DNA of 64,000 bases from an uncultured Verrucomicrobia subdivision 3 bacterium (GCA_903895255.1 CAITTG010000079.1:46570-110569), one strand, 5' to 3'. Shown: positions 39,301-50,107, counted from the first letter of the stretch. Program-made: numbers and translations. The notes: a model not told the origin generated them from the letters alone.

Positions 39301-39508
39301 CGACCACGTCCAAACTCACCCGCGCCAGGACGCGGGCCGAGGTGTCGATGAGTTTCGATAACTGTAGGAGATTCGTAACCGCCGGGGAAAGGATTGGCTG
39401 CGCCTGAATGTTTCCCTCCAGTCCGGCATTTGAAATAAGGCCGAGAACCGCCACCAGCCAGAGCCTGGCCAGGCTGAAATATAGATTCGCGCGGCTCATC
39501 GTGGGCAT
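36347..39508 (-). CDS. Sensor histidine kinase with large PA14-containing extracytoplasmic region
   Basis: 1,053 residues. After a signal peptide (LARLWLVAVLGLISNAGLEG) about 750 residues are extracytoplasmic. They include a PA14-like beta domain around 195-310 (VKATYYGVSGLNLPDFALLE, YEGDFAAPIAGDYVFNLASD, DGSLLFLAD) and repeated OB-like modules (VRIQGVVTSRAPASYRYMSV and a second copy, VKVSGVVTYADYRRVFLADQ). One transmembrane helix at ~800-820 leads to a coiled coil, a HisKA_3 dimerisation helix with His860 (IARDLHDDLGSSL) and an HATPase domain (NNIERHAQA, ITDNGKGFD, GNGLKNL). PA14 domains often bind carbohydrates, so xylan fragments are a reasonable signal. The response regulator follows after 95 bases. 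Confidence 0.9.
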   Translation of the reverse strand: MPTMSRANLYFSLARLWLVAVLGLISNAGLEGNIQAQPILSPAVTNLLQLSKLIDTSARVLARVSLDVVVCSASRADIGVAAVRDQSGCEIIELGPGTDALAPGDGLHLEGARCLLRKRELGIEITRAPDLDNDGAHATRQVTGKVTLTAGRHPFQLDYFNYVNAFGLTLTCQLPDGRVEPVERFLVPPGEGPARSRTAGVKATYYGVSGLNLPDFALLEPIRSQTATNLAPNPGPLTDMFGIRYEGDFAAPIAGDYVFNLASDDGSLLFLADSHVPWQKTGQAAVPAPVATALPAAMNYSAAPQWMRVEGRVVFATRSGRGVNLELRSQTDSIWVRVADRGEMDPSQLLNARIAVTGVGRAVITANRSEVLGELSVAAADDVVILGEAGGAVPGARLAATLVEVGQIQSLSKDAAARHLPVRIQGVVTSRAPASYRYMSVQDETRGIFVRDAPTLETKPYVGQFCEVIGHTDTGDFAPIVVAEQVLVLGRGRMPPPARPTWNELINGSMDIQWVEFQGLVTGVHSNQLALFLPEGELKVEVGPCPDSQLRALAGSVIRIRGVLFAVWNTNRTVEVGHLIMRNATFGIDARAPEDPFAVPLKNWNELYQFDARATPFQRVKVSGVVTYADYRRVFLADQLHGIRVLTVQPAAVRFGDDVEVAGYPEISGPAPLLREAVLRKTGRSRGITPQGFDGSETNLEALDSMLVRISATLMGIHAETDSRVLEMNAGGHLFLARMPESDELNFLRVGSQLALTGVLVGKTTFSAEAARPSGFELLMSSPSQVTLISQPSWWTPRRLLFIVGLLLAILMLSAFWISQLHRLVEQRTRELQKETREREMAEREQALETERSRIARDLHDDLGSSLTEISVLASKGQRVEVAGDLMALFRTISGKARGLVSALDIIVWAVDPKDNSLESVADYLGDFASEYLSHSGITCRFDIPVALPAMVLEGRLRHGLLLAVKESLNNIERHAQATEVEFRLTCVPGGLEIIITDNGKGFDTNTRRRGNGLKNLPLRLSKLGGTYVIDSVPGKGTTVNIALNFGSGQGRS

Positions 39509-39615
39509 CGCGAAATTTTACTGGAATACTCCCTTGGGTCAATCATTTGCCGCCGGGGCGGAACCTCATCCAACACGCAGCCGCCACCCTCGGGTGGCGC
39601 GGGGCATTCGGAAGG

Positions 39616-40473
39616 TCATTCGGTTGCCGGCATGGGATATCCCAAGAGGACCAGCATTTGCCTCGCATAGCGGGCTCCCAGCTCCCGATACCCGGCCGGG
39701 GTAAAATGCAGATGGTCGGGCCGTCCCGGGCAGCCCTGCGAAGCGATCACATGCGCGGTCGGAATGGTGGCCGGCAATTGATCGATGATTTTATTCATGC
39801 TGGCGCACGCGCCCTTCTGGTCGGCGTTCAAAAGTTCGCCCGCCAGCAATGGAACTTCCGCCGCCTGGAGATGCAAATCTTTTAGTAGATTGTCATAAAT
39901 GCTTTTCACCTTGGCCGGCCATTGCTTGTCATTGGTGTTGGACTCGCCCTGATGCAATAAAATGCCCTTGATCACCCCGTCTCGCTGCGCCAGTCGGGCC
40001 ATGTCCACCAGGCGTTGATAAGGATTGCCCCCATAGGTGTGGTAAATGGTATTAGTCATCCATTGGGGCGCCGTCGCCGCGTAGGCGGCAAAGGTGTCTT
40101 TTTCAAACAGCTCGATTTTGCATCCGCCAATCGAAACGTTGATGATGCCCACCTTGATGTTCGGCGGCAGATTGGAAACCAGCGTCCGGCCAAAATAATC
40201 GGCCGGGCACAAACCAGCGGCGGGCCGGCATAACGGCGGCACGGCGGAGTACCATTCACCTTTTTTCCTGCCCAGGCCCGGGAAATCCACCGCGGCCAGC
40301 ATTTGGAACCGGTCGTCCACCGGCCCCCGGTCCTGAGGCAGAATCCCGGGGAAACCCTCCATGTTGGATTGTCCGAAACAGAGAAAGATGAAACGATTTG
40401 TGTCCTGGCCACACGCGGTCAGACTCCAAAACAACCACCCCGCCATCACCCAGACAACTAAATTGGTTTTCAT
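39616..40473 (-). CDS. Secreted SASA/CE6-type carbohydrate acetylesterase
   Basis: 285 residues from the ATG at 40473. The signal peptide ends SLTAC, a possible lipobox. The SASA (CE6) motifs are present: FLCFGQSNMEG with nucleophile Ser36, GIINVSIGGCKIE, ILLHQGESN and the C-terminal DHLHFTPAGYRELGARYA with the Asp-x-x-His pair. Family members remove acetyl groups from xylan or sialic acids; with the xylanases upstream, acetyl-xylan is the likely substrate. The gene begins 16 bases after the GH10 stop and is probably part of a GH30-GH10-CE6 operon. A 107-base gap separates it from the kinase gene, so the kinase may be on the same transcript. Confidence 0.88.
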   Translation of the reverse strand: MKTNLVVWVMAGWLFWSLTACGQDTNRFIFLCFGQSNMEGFPGILPQDRGPVDDRFQMLAAVDFPGLGRKKGEWYSAVPPLCRPAAGLCPADYFGRTLVSNLPPNIKVGIINVSIGGCKIELFEKDTFAAYAATAPQWMTNTIYHTYGGNPYQRLVDMARLAQRDGVIKGILLHQGESNTNDKQWPAKVKSIYDNLLKDLHLQAAEVPLLAGELLNADQKGACASMNKIIDQLPATIPTAHVIASQGCPGRPDHLHFTPAGYRELGARYARQMLVLLGYPMPATE

Positions 40474-40489
40474 GGAACTTTTAGGCTGT

Positions 40490-41758
40490 TTAAGGAGCCA
40501 TCCCGGCGGCCTGAATGACCGCGTTGAACGCGGGTTTGGGCAGGTCCTGGCTGTCAAACAAGAGCGGGCGGCCCTGGGACCGCCAGGACACGCCGTCATT
40601 CACCCCCCAGAGGGTGACCACCTTCACAAATTTTTCATGTTTCACAAACGCCCGGAACAGACCCGCGTAGGCGGTGGCCAGCCGCTGGTCGGCATTGCTC
40701 ACCAAGCCGCCCTGCGTGGTGGTGGCGTTCGCCGCGACATCCCCGCTGTTGCTGCGCTGGCCGCCTTGCGCGCCATTGACATCCAGTTCGGTAATGTGAA
40801 TGGGCAGGCCCAATGTTTCCAATTCCGTCAGGACCTGGTCTTCCTCCGCAAAACTGGGTGAACTCACGCTGACGTGGGTTTGGGATCCGATCGCCATCAC
40901 CGGCACACCCTGGGCTTGCAGTGACTTGATCAAGGCCACCAGTTTGTGGCGCTTGGCCGGATTTTCCAGGGAATAGTCGTTATAACGCAGAATCGCATCC
41001 GGATCGGCTTCATGGGCATATTTAAAGGCCTTGGCAATAAAGTCCGGTCCAATGATTTGCTCCCATAGTGAGTTCCGCAGCACGTTGGTGCCGCCGTCGG
41101 CAATCGCCTCGTTCACCACGTCCCAAACCTTGATTTTCCCCTTGTAACGCCCCACGACGGTGGCGATATGGTCGTGCATCCGTTGCAGGAGTTCCTCGCG
41201 CGACGCGCGCGGCCCGTTGTATCCAAAACTGCCGCCCGTGCCCCGGCCAAACCGTCGGCCGCCAAACCCGTTGGTGGTGCCGGGAGCCGGGGCCGTCGGT
41301 GCCGCCGGCGGGGACATCCGCGGTGGCGGGTTGGTCCCTTGGAAAACCCAGTTCGGTGTCTGGCCGTGCCAGACCAGCACATGCCCCACAATATACATAT
41401 GGTGGGTCAGGCCAAAATTCACATAAGCGTCCCCCGGACCAAAGTTATAACCGTCTGCCCCCGCCTGCGGCTGGATAATTTGCCACTTCAGATCGTTCTC
41501 CGGGGATATTTGGTTGAACTGTTCGGTTACCGTCGCAATATCCTGGTTGATTTGATTCAGGTCCCGGTTGACGTTGTCGGCTTGGACCGCAGTGCCAGTC
41601 GCAATGGTTCGGTTGATGGCCACCCCCACGTAGAAATGATCTTTATAGGCGTCTTTGAGGGTGGCCGGGGCGGCTGGCAAGACGTCAGCTCCCAGGGCGA
41701 GCAGCGCGGCCGCCAGCAGCGAGGCGGGTGAGGGATGGTTTTGGCGGAGTAGTTTCAT
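40490..41758 (-). CDS. Secreted GH10 endo-beta-1,4-xylanase with low-complexity insert
   Basis: 422 residues with a signal peptide (LLAAALLALGADVLPA). Complete GH10 barrel: FNQISPENDLKWQIIQP, GHVLVWHGQTPNWVF, acid/base Glu217 in VWDVVNEAI, RYNDYSLENP, QTHVSVSSPS and nucleophile Glu324 in IHITELDVN, then VTLWGVNDGVSWR. Between WVFQ (140) and the usual SREELLQRM (186) lies a Pro/Gly/Arg-rich insert (PPPRMSPPAAPTAPAPG ... GGRRFGRGTGGSFG) not normal for the family. The enzyme cuts internal xylan bonds. It follows the GH30 gene by 43 bases and precedes the CE6 gene by 16, so all three are likely one operon controlled from site C. Confidence 0.95.
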   Translation of the reverse strand: MKLLRQNHPSPASLLAAALLALGADVLPAAPATLKDAYKDHFYVGVAINRTIATGTAVQADNVNRDLNQINQDIATVTEQFNQISPENDLKWQIIQPQAGADGYNFGPGDAYVNFGLTHHMYIVGHVLVWHGQTPNWVFQGTNPPPRMSPPAAPTAPAPGTTNGFGGRRFGRGTGGSFGYNGPRASREELLQRMHDHIATVVGRYKGKIKVWDVVNEAIADGGTNVLRNSLWEQIIGPDFIAKAFKYAHEADPDAILRYNDYSLENPAKRHKLVALIKSLQAQGVPVMAIGSQTHVSVSSPSFAEEDQVLTELETLGLPIHITELDVNGAQGGQRSNSGDVAANATTTQGGLVSNADQRLATAYAGLFRAFVKHEKFVKVVTLWGVNDGVSWRSQGRPLLFDSQDLPKPAFNAVIQAAGMAP

Positions 41759-41801
41759 TTGGTTTGCGGTTAAGCTTAAAAAGTGTCGGTGGCCGGTGGG
41801 G

Positions 41802-44800
41802 TTATTTGGAAAGTCGGTAGAAAGTAGCTGACGGGCTGGCCGTGGCCGGCAGCGTCAGTTGCCACACCCCGCCGGAAATCTGCGGAGCGGGCGAGGTGGC
41901 ATTCTGCCAGTTGCCCAGTATCAGGTTGGTGCGGGTTTGCAGTGTGAAACCCGCTGACGCCAGCGGCCACGCCAGCGTCAGCGAATTTCCCGACGGTTGA
42001 TAAGTCAGCAGCGGGCGGTTGGTGCTTAACAACAGCCCAGGCCCCAGGGCATAGGTGGCGGCGATCTCCGCCGGCGAAAGCGCGGTGCCGTAAATGCGGA
42101 ACTCATCCAGTGCACCGTTCAGGTACGGATCTGCCCATTGGGATTTGCCAAGGTAATTGTTGCTGGTGCTGCCGAGTCCCGCCGGGTTGAGCGTCATGCT
42201 GCTGTTCGTTCCCACGGCAACCCCGTCCAAATAAAGGACCCCCAGGTTCCCATTTAATACGACAGCGGTCTGATGCCAAACGCCCGTGGCCAGCACCGAG
42301 TTGCAGTTTATCTGCTGCTCGCCGCCCGCGCTATTCGTGGTAATCCCAAACCGCAGCTTCCCTGTGCTGCCATTCTGCGGGGCCAGATACATGTAGACCG
42401 TCGTGTTGTTCCCAAAGTCGAAGATCCTGGCCCAGTTCGACAGGGAAGCCACCTGCACCCAGGCGGCCACCGTGACATTGCTCAACGTGCTCACAATTCC
42501 CGCTGGCAGGCTGGCAAACTGTTGCGCGTTGGCCACCAGGCTCAACTGGCCGCCCGCCAGCGTGCCGCCGGCCGGCAGGCTGCCACCCCACGCCGGGCCG
42601 CCCACGGCATCCGCTGTGTTGGTGCCACCGGTTTCACCAAAGCTGTAACGGTGCATTAGAAACGGGGCCGGGGCAGTCGTGAAGGACCAAACCGCCCCAA
42701 GGTTGGTGTTAATGCCGGCAATCTCGTCCACCCGCCAGTAATAGGTGGTCCCGGCGGCCAGCGGCGGAAACCAGGTGTTGGTGGTCAGCAAGCCCGCAAA
42801 CTGGGGCGAGGTCGGGCCGGCCTGCGCCACCGCGCTGGCAGTAAGTCCCAGATATACCGCATGCGTCAAAGCATTGCTCCCGGGTGTCCAGCTAATGGAG
42901 GAGTTGTAAGCGACATTGGTCGCGCCACTGGCGGGCCCGGGGTTCGCGGCGGGGCCGACATTTAACGTCCGGTCCAACACCACCGTGGTCAATGAGCGCG
43001 GCGGCAGTGCTTCCGCATTCGTCAAGGTCCCAAGTGATTGGAAATAATAATTGGTGCCGGCCGTTTGATACACGCTCGCCACCCCGGCGCCAAAAGTGCC
43101 GAAATTAAAATTCATCGCGGATGCCACGGCTGGGTTGGTGTTGATCAAAACCACCACCAGTCGCAAGCCGTCAGGGGAAATAAAGGCGGAACACCGGACA
43201 TTGCTGTCACTATCCGCGGCACTCACCCGCTTGTAACCGGGCTGGATGAAATAGGAATAGTGTTTCATCGACCAGTAACTGGGGGAATACCACCAGCCAT
43301 GGGATTGCGTGGGCGTGCCGGGCGGGGCGTTGGTCCAGGTGGACTGCGCGGCGTACGGATTTTCAATTTGAATCAGCCCGCCATTCGTGCCCGGCCAGAC
43401 GAGGCTCCAGTGGTTGTATCCGCTGACTTGTTCCACCACGAGTTCGTTATGGATTAAATTCGCACATTCGATCATGTCCGTGACATCCCCATACTCGGTC
43501 ATGAAATGGGGTTTTCCCGGAAAAACATTGGTGGCCGAACTGAGCGCCGGCAGGAATGAATCCCCCGTCGCCCCGCCGTCGCCATAAAGGTGGTGGGCCA
43601 CGCCATAAAAACTGTTCGCATTCAAGGTGGCGCCGTAATTGGCCAGATCACCATAGGAGATGTGGACGGGTTCCGGTGCGAGCAAGCGGGGCGGAGATGG
43701 CAGATTGGTCAGTCGTTGATACACCGCGTCCAGTGCCTTGGAGTAACTGGCGTAGTTGGTGCCGTTGACGATGCCTTCGGCCGGATTGAGAATGCACGAA
43801 TCGTACCCCGCCACCCAGTCGGGTTCATTTTGGATGCTGGCCCAGGTAAGGTGCACCCCGTTGGACTGATAGGCGTTGATCGAATCCACCCAGTACTGGG
43901 CAAAGTTGGTGTAGGCAAAAGCGCCATTAGTGGAGCTGAGGGTGCCGCCGTTGCCCACCTGGCCGTTGCTCTTCAAAAATGCCGGCGGAGCCCACGAACT
44001 CATGTACACCGGAACCGGGTGCCCCAATATGCGATTGGCATTGGAAACGATTTCCGTGGCGGCGGAATCAAAACCCGCCACGGGAGTTTGATAACGATAC
44101 CAGTCCCCCAATCGCAACATGGAAAGGTTCAAGCCGGCAAAGGCATTGCTGTAGATTTCCTGTTTAAACGGATGCGCGGTGATCCAGCCCGCGTAAAAGG
44201 CCGTGGCCCCGCCCAGTCCCTCAATTGTTTGATACACCCGGGTCGGATCGATCGTCGCCGTCGGCGGTGGGGGCGGCAGGCCGTCCGTGCCATTGTCGAG
44301 GTTGGCAACCGTGAATGTGTCGGCGGCCGAGCCAAACACAAACTTATCGATGTTCAACCCCGCTTCCCGCCCGCCGATTTGAAACGTTTGAGTCAAACTG
44401 CCCGGCGGCACCGTGAAACTGACAGGCGTGGAACTCCCGCTGCCACTGGGGTTGAATTGCGATAAATTCACCCACTTCCAAACCAGCGTGCCCAGCGACC
44501 CGCCGCCGGTCACCACGTCGGTGCTATTGCTGAATCCGCCGCTGGCCAAACCATTCACCAGGATCCAGTTGGCACTCGTCGTTGGCGACTGTGTGCCAAA
44601 TCCGGCGCCGTAAAACAGGCTGTCGCTGTTAAACGCACCCGCGCCGACCTGGATGCGGGCGTACAGGTTGTACGTGTCCGCAGTGGGAAAGGTCACGGTG
44701 TACGTGGCCACCCGCGCCGCGCTGCCCGGATTGCTGCCCGACGCGGTGGTGGTGATGGTGATGTTCGTCGGACTGGGCGTGTTGGTCACCGCCCAACTCG

Positions 44801-44918
44801 TGCCCAGCCCCCCGGACTCGGCTTCCACCACCACGACCGCCGCGCAGCTGGAAAGACCGCCGAGGGTCGCTATCACCGCGATCAGGGCGGCCAGCGCAAT
44901 ATGTTTTAAGCTCAGCAT
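41802..44918 (-). CDS. Multidomain GH30 xylanase with CBM and LamG-like domains
   Basis: 1,038 residues from ATG 44918 (GTG 44924 also possible). The signal peptide ends GLSSC, a possible lipobox. Modules: CBM6/35-like domain at ~30-200 (VVVVEAESGGLG, NLYARIQVG); GH30 catalytic region at ~220-660 with acid/base Glu near 365 (ASIQNEPDW) and nucleophile Glu near 475 (HFMTEYGD); fibronectin-III-like segment (SISWTPGSNALTHAVYLGL, YYWRVDEIAG); LamG-like lectin domain (RYSFGETGG to LDEFRIYGTALSP); and the small C-terminal module (LTLAWPLASAGFTLQTRTNL, ending FYRL). GH30 enzymes of this kind are often glucuronoxylanases. It is first in the GH30-GH10-CE6 operon and divergent from GH43. Confidence 0.9.
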   Translation of the reverse strand: MLSLKHIALAALIAVIATLGGLSSCAAVVVVEAESGGLGTSWAVTNTPSPTNITITTTASGSNPGSAARVATYTVTFPTADTYNLYARIQVGAGAFNSDSLFYGAGFGTQSPTTSANWILVNGLASGGFSNSTDVVTGGGSLGTLVWKWVNLSQFNPSGSGSSTPVSFTVPPGSLTQTFQIGGREAGLNIDKFVFGSAADTFTVANLDNGTDGLPPPPPTATIDPTRVYQTIEGLGGATAFYAGWITAHPFKQEIYSNAFAGLNLSMLRLGDWYRYQTPVAGFDSAATEIVSNANRILGHPVPVYMSSWAPPAFLKSNGQVGNGGTLSSTNGAFAYTNFAQYWVDSINAYQSNGVHLTWASIQNEPDWVAGYDSCILNPAEGIVNGTNYASYSKALDAVYQRLTNLPSPPRLLAPEPVHISYGDLANYGATLNANSFYGVAHHLYGDGGATGDSFLPALSSATNVFPGKPHFMTEYGDVTDMIECANLIHNELVVEQVSGYNHWSLVWPGTNGGLIQIENPYAAQSTWTNAPPGTPTQSHGWWYSPSYWSMKHYSYFIQPGYKRVSAADSDSNVRCSAFISPDGLRLVVVLINTNPAVASAMNFNFGTFGAGVASVYQTAGTNYYFQSLGTLTNAEALPPRSLTTVVLDRTLNVGPAANPGPASGATNVAYNSSISWTPGSNALTHAVYLGLTASAVAQAGPTSPQFAGLLTTNTWFPPLAAGTTYYWRVDEIAGINTNLGAVWSFTTAPAPFLMHRYSFGETGGTNTADAVGGPAWGGSLPAGGTLAGGQLSLVANAQQFASLPAGIVSTLSNVTVAAWVQVASLSNWARIFDFGNNTTVYMYLAPQNGSTGKLRFGITTNSAGGEQQINCNSVLATGVWHQTAVVLNGNLGVLYLDGVAVGTNSSMTLNPAGLGSTSNNYLGKSQWADPYLNGALDEFRIYGTALSPAEIAATYALGPGLLLSTNRPLLTYQPSGNSLTLAWPLASAGFTLQTRTNLILGNWQNATSPAPQISGGVWQLTLPATASPSATFYRLSK

Positions 44919-45131
44919 CGGCACGCCAGTAGGTAAAACCGTGGTGATGGACTTAACAAGGGGTAAAACATGAATCAGGTCAATCCCTGGCTAATGGGTT
45001 GCCCCGGGCCGGCTCCCAATCCGGGAACGTTGCCTGGCTTGGCCGGTAAAATAGATAATGCCATGAATTTCAGTCGTTTTCCCGAGGGTAATGGTGCGTC
45101 CATGACTATGGACCATGTTACAGCCTGATTC

Positions 45132-45153
45132 CAATATGACGAAGGTCATATTG
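45132..45153. promoter_or_regulatory. Inverted repeat site C between GH30 and GH43
   Basis: A perfect inverted repeat with 9-base arms CAATATGAC and GTCATATTG around spacer GAAG. It sits near the middle of the 465-base gap between the divergent GH30 and GH43 genes, 216 and 233 bases from their ATGs. It is the best copy of the motif found five times between 35 and 55 kb. The rest of this gap contains no gene that I can recognise. Confidence 0.75.
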
Positions 45154-45383
45154 CCCGCCGTGGCCCTTTGCAGGACCTTGCACGAAACTGTCCACGATCT
45201 CAATTTAAGGTGCCAGCCGCATGGCGCGTTGGCCGCACTGGAGCCGATAAAATTGTGCGCGGAGGCTTGGCCCGGACCAGGGTGGGAGGTCCAAGCTTTC
45301 CGGCCATTGGCTGGCCATCGGTATTTTACCCGGATTGAGCGCAACCCGGTTGGGTCAATCAATGGTTGGTTCGGATAAACACC

Positions 45384-46952
45384 ATGAATATCAAAAACAC
45401 CATGATCCGGCTCGTCCTGCTCTGTATGGCGACCCTCGGACTCGACGCCCCGGCCGGCACCGCGACCAATCCGATCATCTATGCCGATGTGCCCGACCTG
45501 GCGGTGATTCGTGTCGGCGACACTTATTACATGAGCAGCACGACCATGCATATGAGTCCGGGCTTGCCCATCATGAAGTCGCCGGACTTGGTGAACTGGC
45601 GCATCGTGAGTTACGCCTATGACACTCTTGACGATGTGGATGCGCTGAACCTTGCCGGGGGGAAAAATAGCTACGGTCGCGGCTCCTGGGCCAGCAGTCT
45701 GCGCTATCACAATGGCGTTTTCTACGCCACCACCTTCTCCGGCACCACCGGCAAAACCTACGTTTATCAGACCCGGGACATCGAACATGGTCCCTGGCAG
45801 TCAACCGCTTTCCGGCCCGCCTTGCACGACCACTCCCTGTTCTTCGATGACGATGGTCGCGTGTACATGGTCAACGGCGCCGGCGACATTCGCCTGACCG
45901 AACTGACGCCGGACGTGACGGGGATCAAACCCGGGGGATTCAATCAAATTATCATAACCAACGCCAGCGCCGTGGCGGGCCCCAACCTCGGCCTTCGCGC
46001 AGAGGGTTCTCAAATGCGGAAGATCAACGGCAAGTATTACCTTTTCAACATCACCTGGCCGCGGGGCGGCATGCGCACCGCCATTGTTCACCGGGCCGAC
46101 CGGATTACCGGGCCTTATGAAGGCCGCGTCGCCTTGATGGACCAAGGCGTGGCCCAGGGCGGGCTCATTGACACGCCACAGGGGGATTGGTACGCGTATT
46201 TATTTCAGGATCACGGCGCCGTTGGTCGCGTGCCCTATCTGGTCCCCGTCCACTGGGTGGATGGCTGGCCCGTGCTGGGCGATCATGGCCAAGTGCCCGC
46301 CGCGTTGAATCTTCCCGCCAGCACGGGACCCAGCCCCGGGATTGTGGCCTCGGATGAATTTGACCGCCAGCCCGGCGAAGCCGCGCTCCCCTTGGTGTGG
46401 CAGTGGAATCACAACCCGGACAACCACCTGTGGTCGGTCACCCAACGCCCCGGTTTCCTGCGCCTGACCACCGGCCGCGTGGATGCCGATTTCCTTTCCG
46501 CCCGCAACACCCTCACCCAACGCACCTTCGGGCCGGAATGTTCCGCCACCACCGCTCTCGATGTTTCCCACATCAAGGATGGCGATTTCGCCGGCCTCGC
46601 GCTGCTCCAAAAAAATTACGGTATCGTCGGCGTGCTCGCCGACGGTGGCACGAACTTTATCGCGATGCAACTCGGCAGTGCCAGCTTGCCCGCCCGGGTG
46701 GCGAGAGTTCCGCTGGCGCAAACGACCGTCTTCCTAAGCGCCGTGTGTGATTTCAAAAACCGCGCGGACAAGGCTGGTTTTTTTTACAGTCTCGATGGCC
46801 GGTCCTGGCAGCCCATCGGCTCGCAACTTAAAATGCTCTACACCCTGCCGCATTTCATGGGCTATCGTTTTGGCCTGTTTAATTTCGCCACAAAAAATCC
46901 CGGCGGTTATGTGGATTTCGATTTTTTCCGCCTCGGGAACACGCTGCGGTAA
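45384..46952 (+). CDS. Secreted GH43 beta-xylosidase/arabinofuranosidase
   Basis: 522 residues from the ATG at 45384 (in-frame TTG at 45366 is less likely). Signal peptide MIRLVLLCMATLGLDAPAG. The five-blade propeller carries the GH43 pattern: base Asp in YADVPDLAVIRVGDTYYMSS, TMHMSPGLPIMKSPDLVNW, GSWASSLRYHNGVFY, the pKa-modulating Asp in ALHDHSLFFDDDGRVY and acid Glu in RAEGSQMRKINGKYYLF. The C-terminal ~200 residues form the concanavalin-like beta-xylosidase C-domain (LVWQWNHNPDNHLWSV, DFDFFRLG). It releases xylose or arabinose from xylan fragments. It is divergent from GH30 with site C between them and converges on a GH3 remnant. Confidence 0.92.
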   Translation: MNIKNTMIRLVLLCMATLGLDAPAGTATNPIIYADVPDLAVIRVGDTYYMSSTTMHMSPGLPIMKSPDLVNWRIVSYAYDTLDDVDALNLAGGKNSYGRGSWASSLRYHNGVFYATTFSGTTGKTYVYQTRDIEHGPWQSTAFRPALHDHSLFFDDDGRVYMVNGAGDIRLTELTPDVTGIKPGGFNQIIITNASAVAGPNLGLRAEGSQMRKINGKYYLFNITWPRGGMRTAIVHRADRITGPYEGRVALMDQGVAQGGLIDTPQGDWYAYLFQDHGAVGRVPYLVPVHWVDGWPVLGDHGQVPAALNLPASTGPSPGIVASDEFDRQPGEAALPLVWQWNHNPDNHLWSVTQRPGFLRLTTGRVDADFLSARNTLTQRTFGPECSATTALDVSHIKDGDFAGLALLQKNYGIVGVLADGGTNFIAMQLGSASLPARVARVPLAQTTVFLSAVCDFKNRADKAGFFYSLDGRSWQPIGSQLKMLYTLPHFMGYRFGLFNFATKNPGGYVDFDFFRLGNTLR

Positions 46953-47011
46953 TTGGCCCTCACCGGCTGCGGCCTTTGCCTCATGAACCAAACACTTCCC
47001 CCCATGTTGGC

Positions 47012-47493
47012 TCACAGTGCGGTGACGGTCAGGGGCAATTTCAGCCGGATGTCGTCCGCTGCCGCGCCGATGAGAATCTCATAATCGCCCGGCCCGACCA
47101 CGTAACGCTGTTGCACCGTGTCCCGGTAGCGCAAACGTTGCGATGGCACTTCGAGCGCGACCTGGCTGGATTCACCCGCTTGTAATTGCACGCGGGTGAA
47201 TCCACCCAGCGCCAATTTGGGTTGCGAAAACGCCGAATGAACCTGGCAAAAATAAACCCGTGCCACCTCGCCGCCCGCCCGCATGCCAGGATTTGCGACG
47301 GTAAATGTCACTTGGTTGGAGTCGCTGGGGCAATGGTTTCCGCCCCCAATCTGCCGCCCGTGAAATCCTTGGTAACCCTTGCCTGCTGGTCACAAGACGT
47401 GCAGATTTCCTCTGCCGCCCGGGTTTCGGGCGGGGGAAATCCTAATGCCGCCAGCCCCAACCCTGGGATCAACCGCCAAAAGGCGGAACCCAT
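47012..47493 (-). pseudogene. Remnant of a GH3-type beta-glycosidase gene (internal deletion)
   Basis: Two out-of-frame pieces remain. From ATG 47493, with AAGGA 10 bases upstream, a signal-peptide-like start reads MGSAFWRLIPGLGLAALGF, then about 40 residues (AEEICTSCDQQARVTKDF) to a stop near 47308. In another frame, 47311-47012 encodes about 99 residues of a C-terminal Fn3-like domain as found in GH3 enzymes: VTFTVANPGMRAGGEVARVY, FTRVQLQAGESSQVALEV, YEILIGAAADDIRL. An intact GH3 is over 2 kb, so the barrel and sandwich domains are lost. That the first piece belongs to the same ancestral gene is inference. The neighbourhood fits a lost xylosidase. Confidence 0.65.
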
Positions 47494-47655
47494 GAACCGG
47501 TGATCCTTCTGGATTGAAAAGAAATCCCACCTTGCAGGGTGATTCACCGTGCGTTTTTGCCGCCCCCTCTGGATCTGGCTGCCATGGATATGCATATATA
47601 AATTGCGCGGCTTGCCGCTGGCACGAATTACCCCCTCCGCTGAATTTGAATGACG

Positions 47656-49017
<1,362 letters not shown>

Positions 49018-49058
49018 CTAATTGAGTTAAACCTTACCCTTGCGGTGGTCCGTTGCAA

Positions 49059-49076
49059 ATATGACATCCATCATAT
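49059..49076. promoter_or_regulatory. Inverted repeat site D upstream of second CE1 esterase
   Basis: ATATGAC, spacer ATCC, then ATCATAT: 13 of 14 arm positions match. It lies in the 360-base gap between the prepilin-like gene end and the esterase ATG, 150 bases from the latter. No other gene is visible in the gap. Confidence 0.65.
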
Positions 49077-49269
49077 TAAGACTGCCCGGCACCGCCCGCC
49101 CCGGCCGGGCGCCGCTCTCGGTTCAACCAACCCACTTAAAGTGGACTCCTGCCCGCAGCCCCTTCCAGCCAGTGGCGAGTTTCATGGCCTGGCCCGCTGA
49201 CGAAACGCCCGCGTCGGTCAGGAAAAAACAGCCTTCGCGGAGGGTGAAACCGTGCCCGCGGTCGCCGCC

Positions 49270-50061
<792 letters not shown>

Positions 50062-50107
50062 CGGTGTTTTCAATTTGGCGATAATTTATTTGGAAGTTTT
50101 TTAAGTG

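Noticed and set aside
39582..39599. Hairpin CGCCACCC/GGGTGGCG as terminator between CE6 esterase and kinase genes
   Set aside because: Loop of only 2 bases and no T tract on either strand.
49215..49260. Possible terminator after the second prepilin-like gene (T6 on the minus strand)
   Set aside because: Only a 5-bp imperfect stem (CGCGG/CCGCG) can be drawn before the T run; too weak to call.
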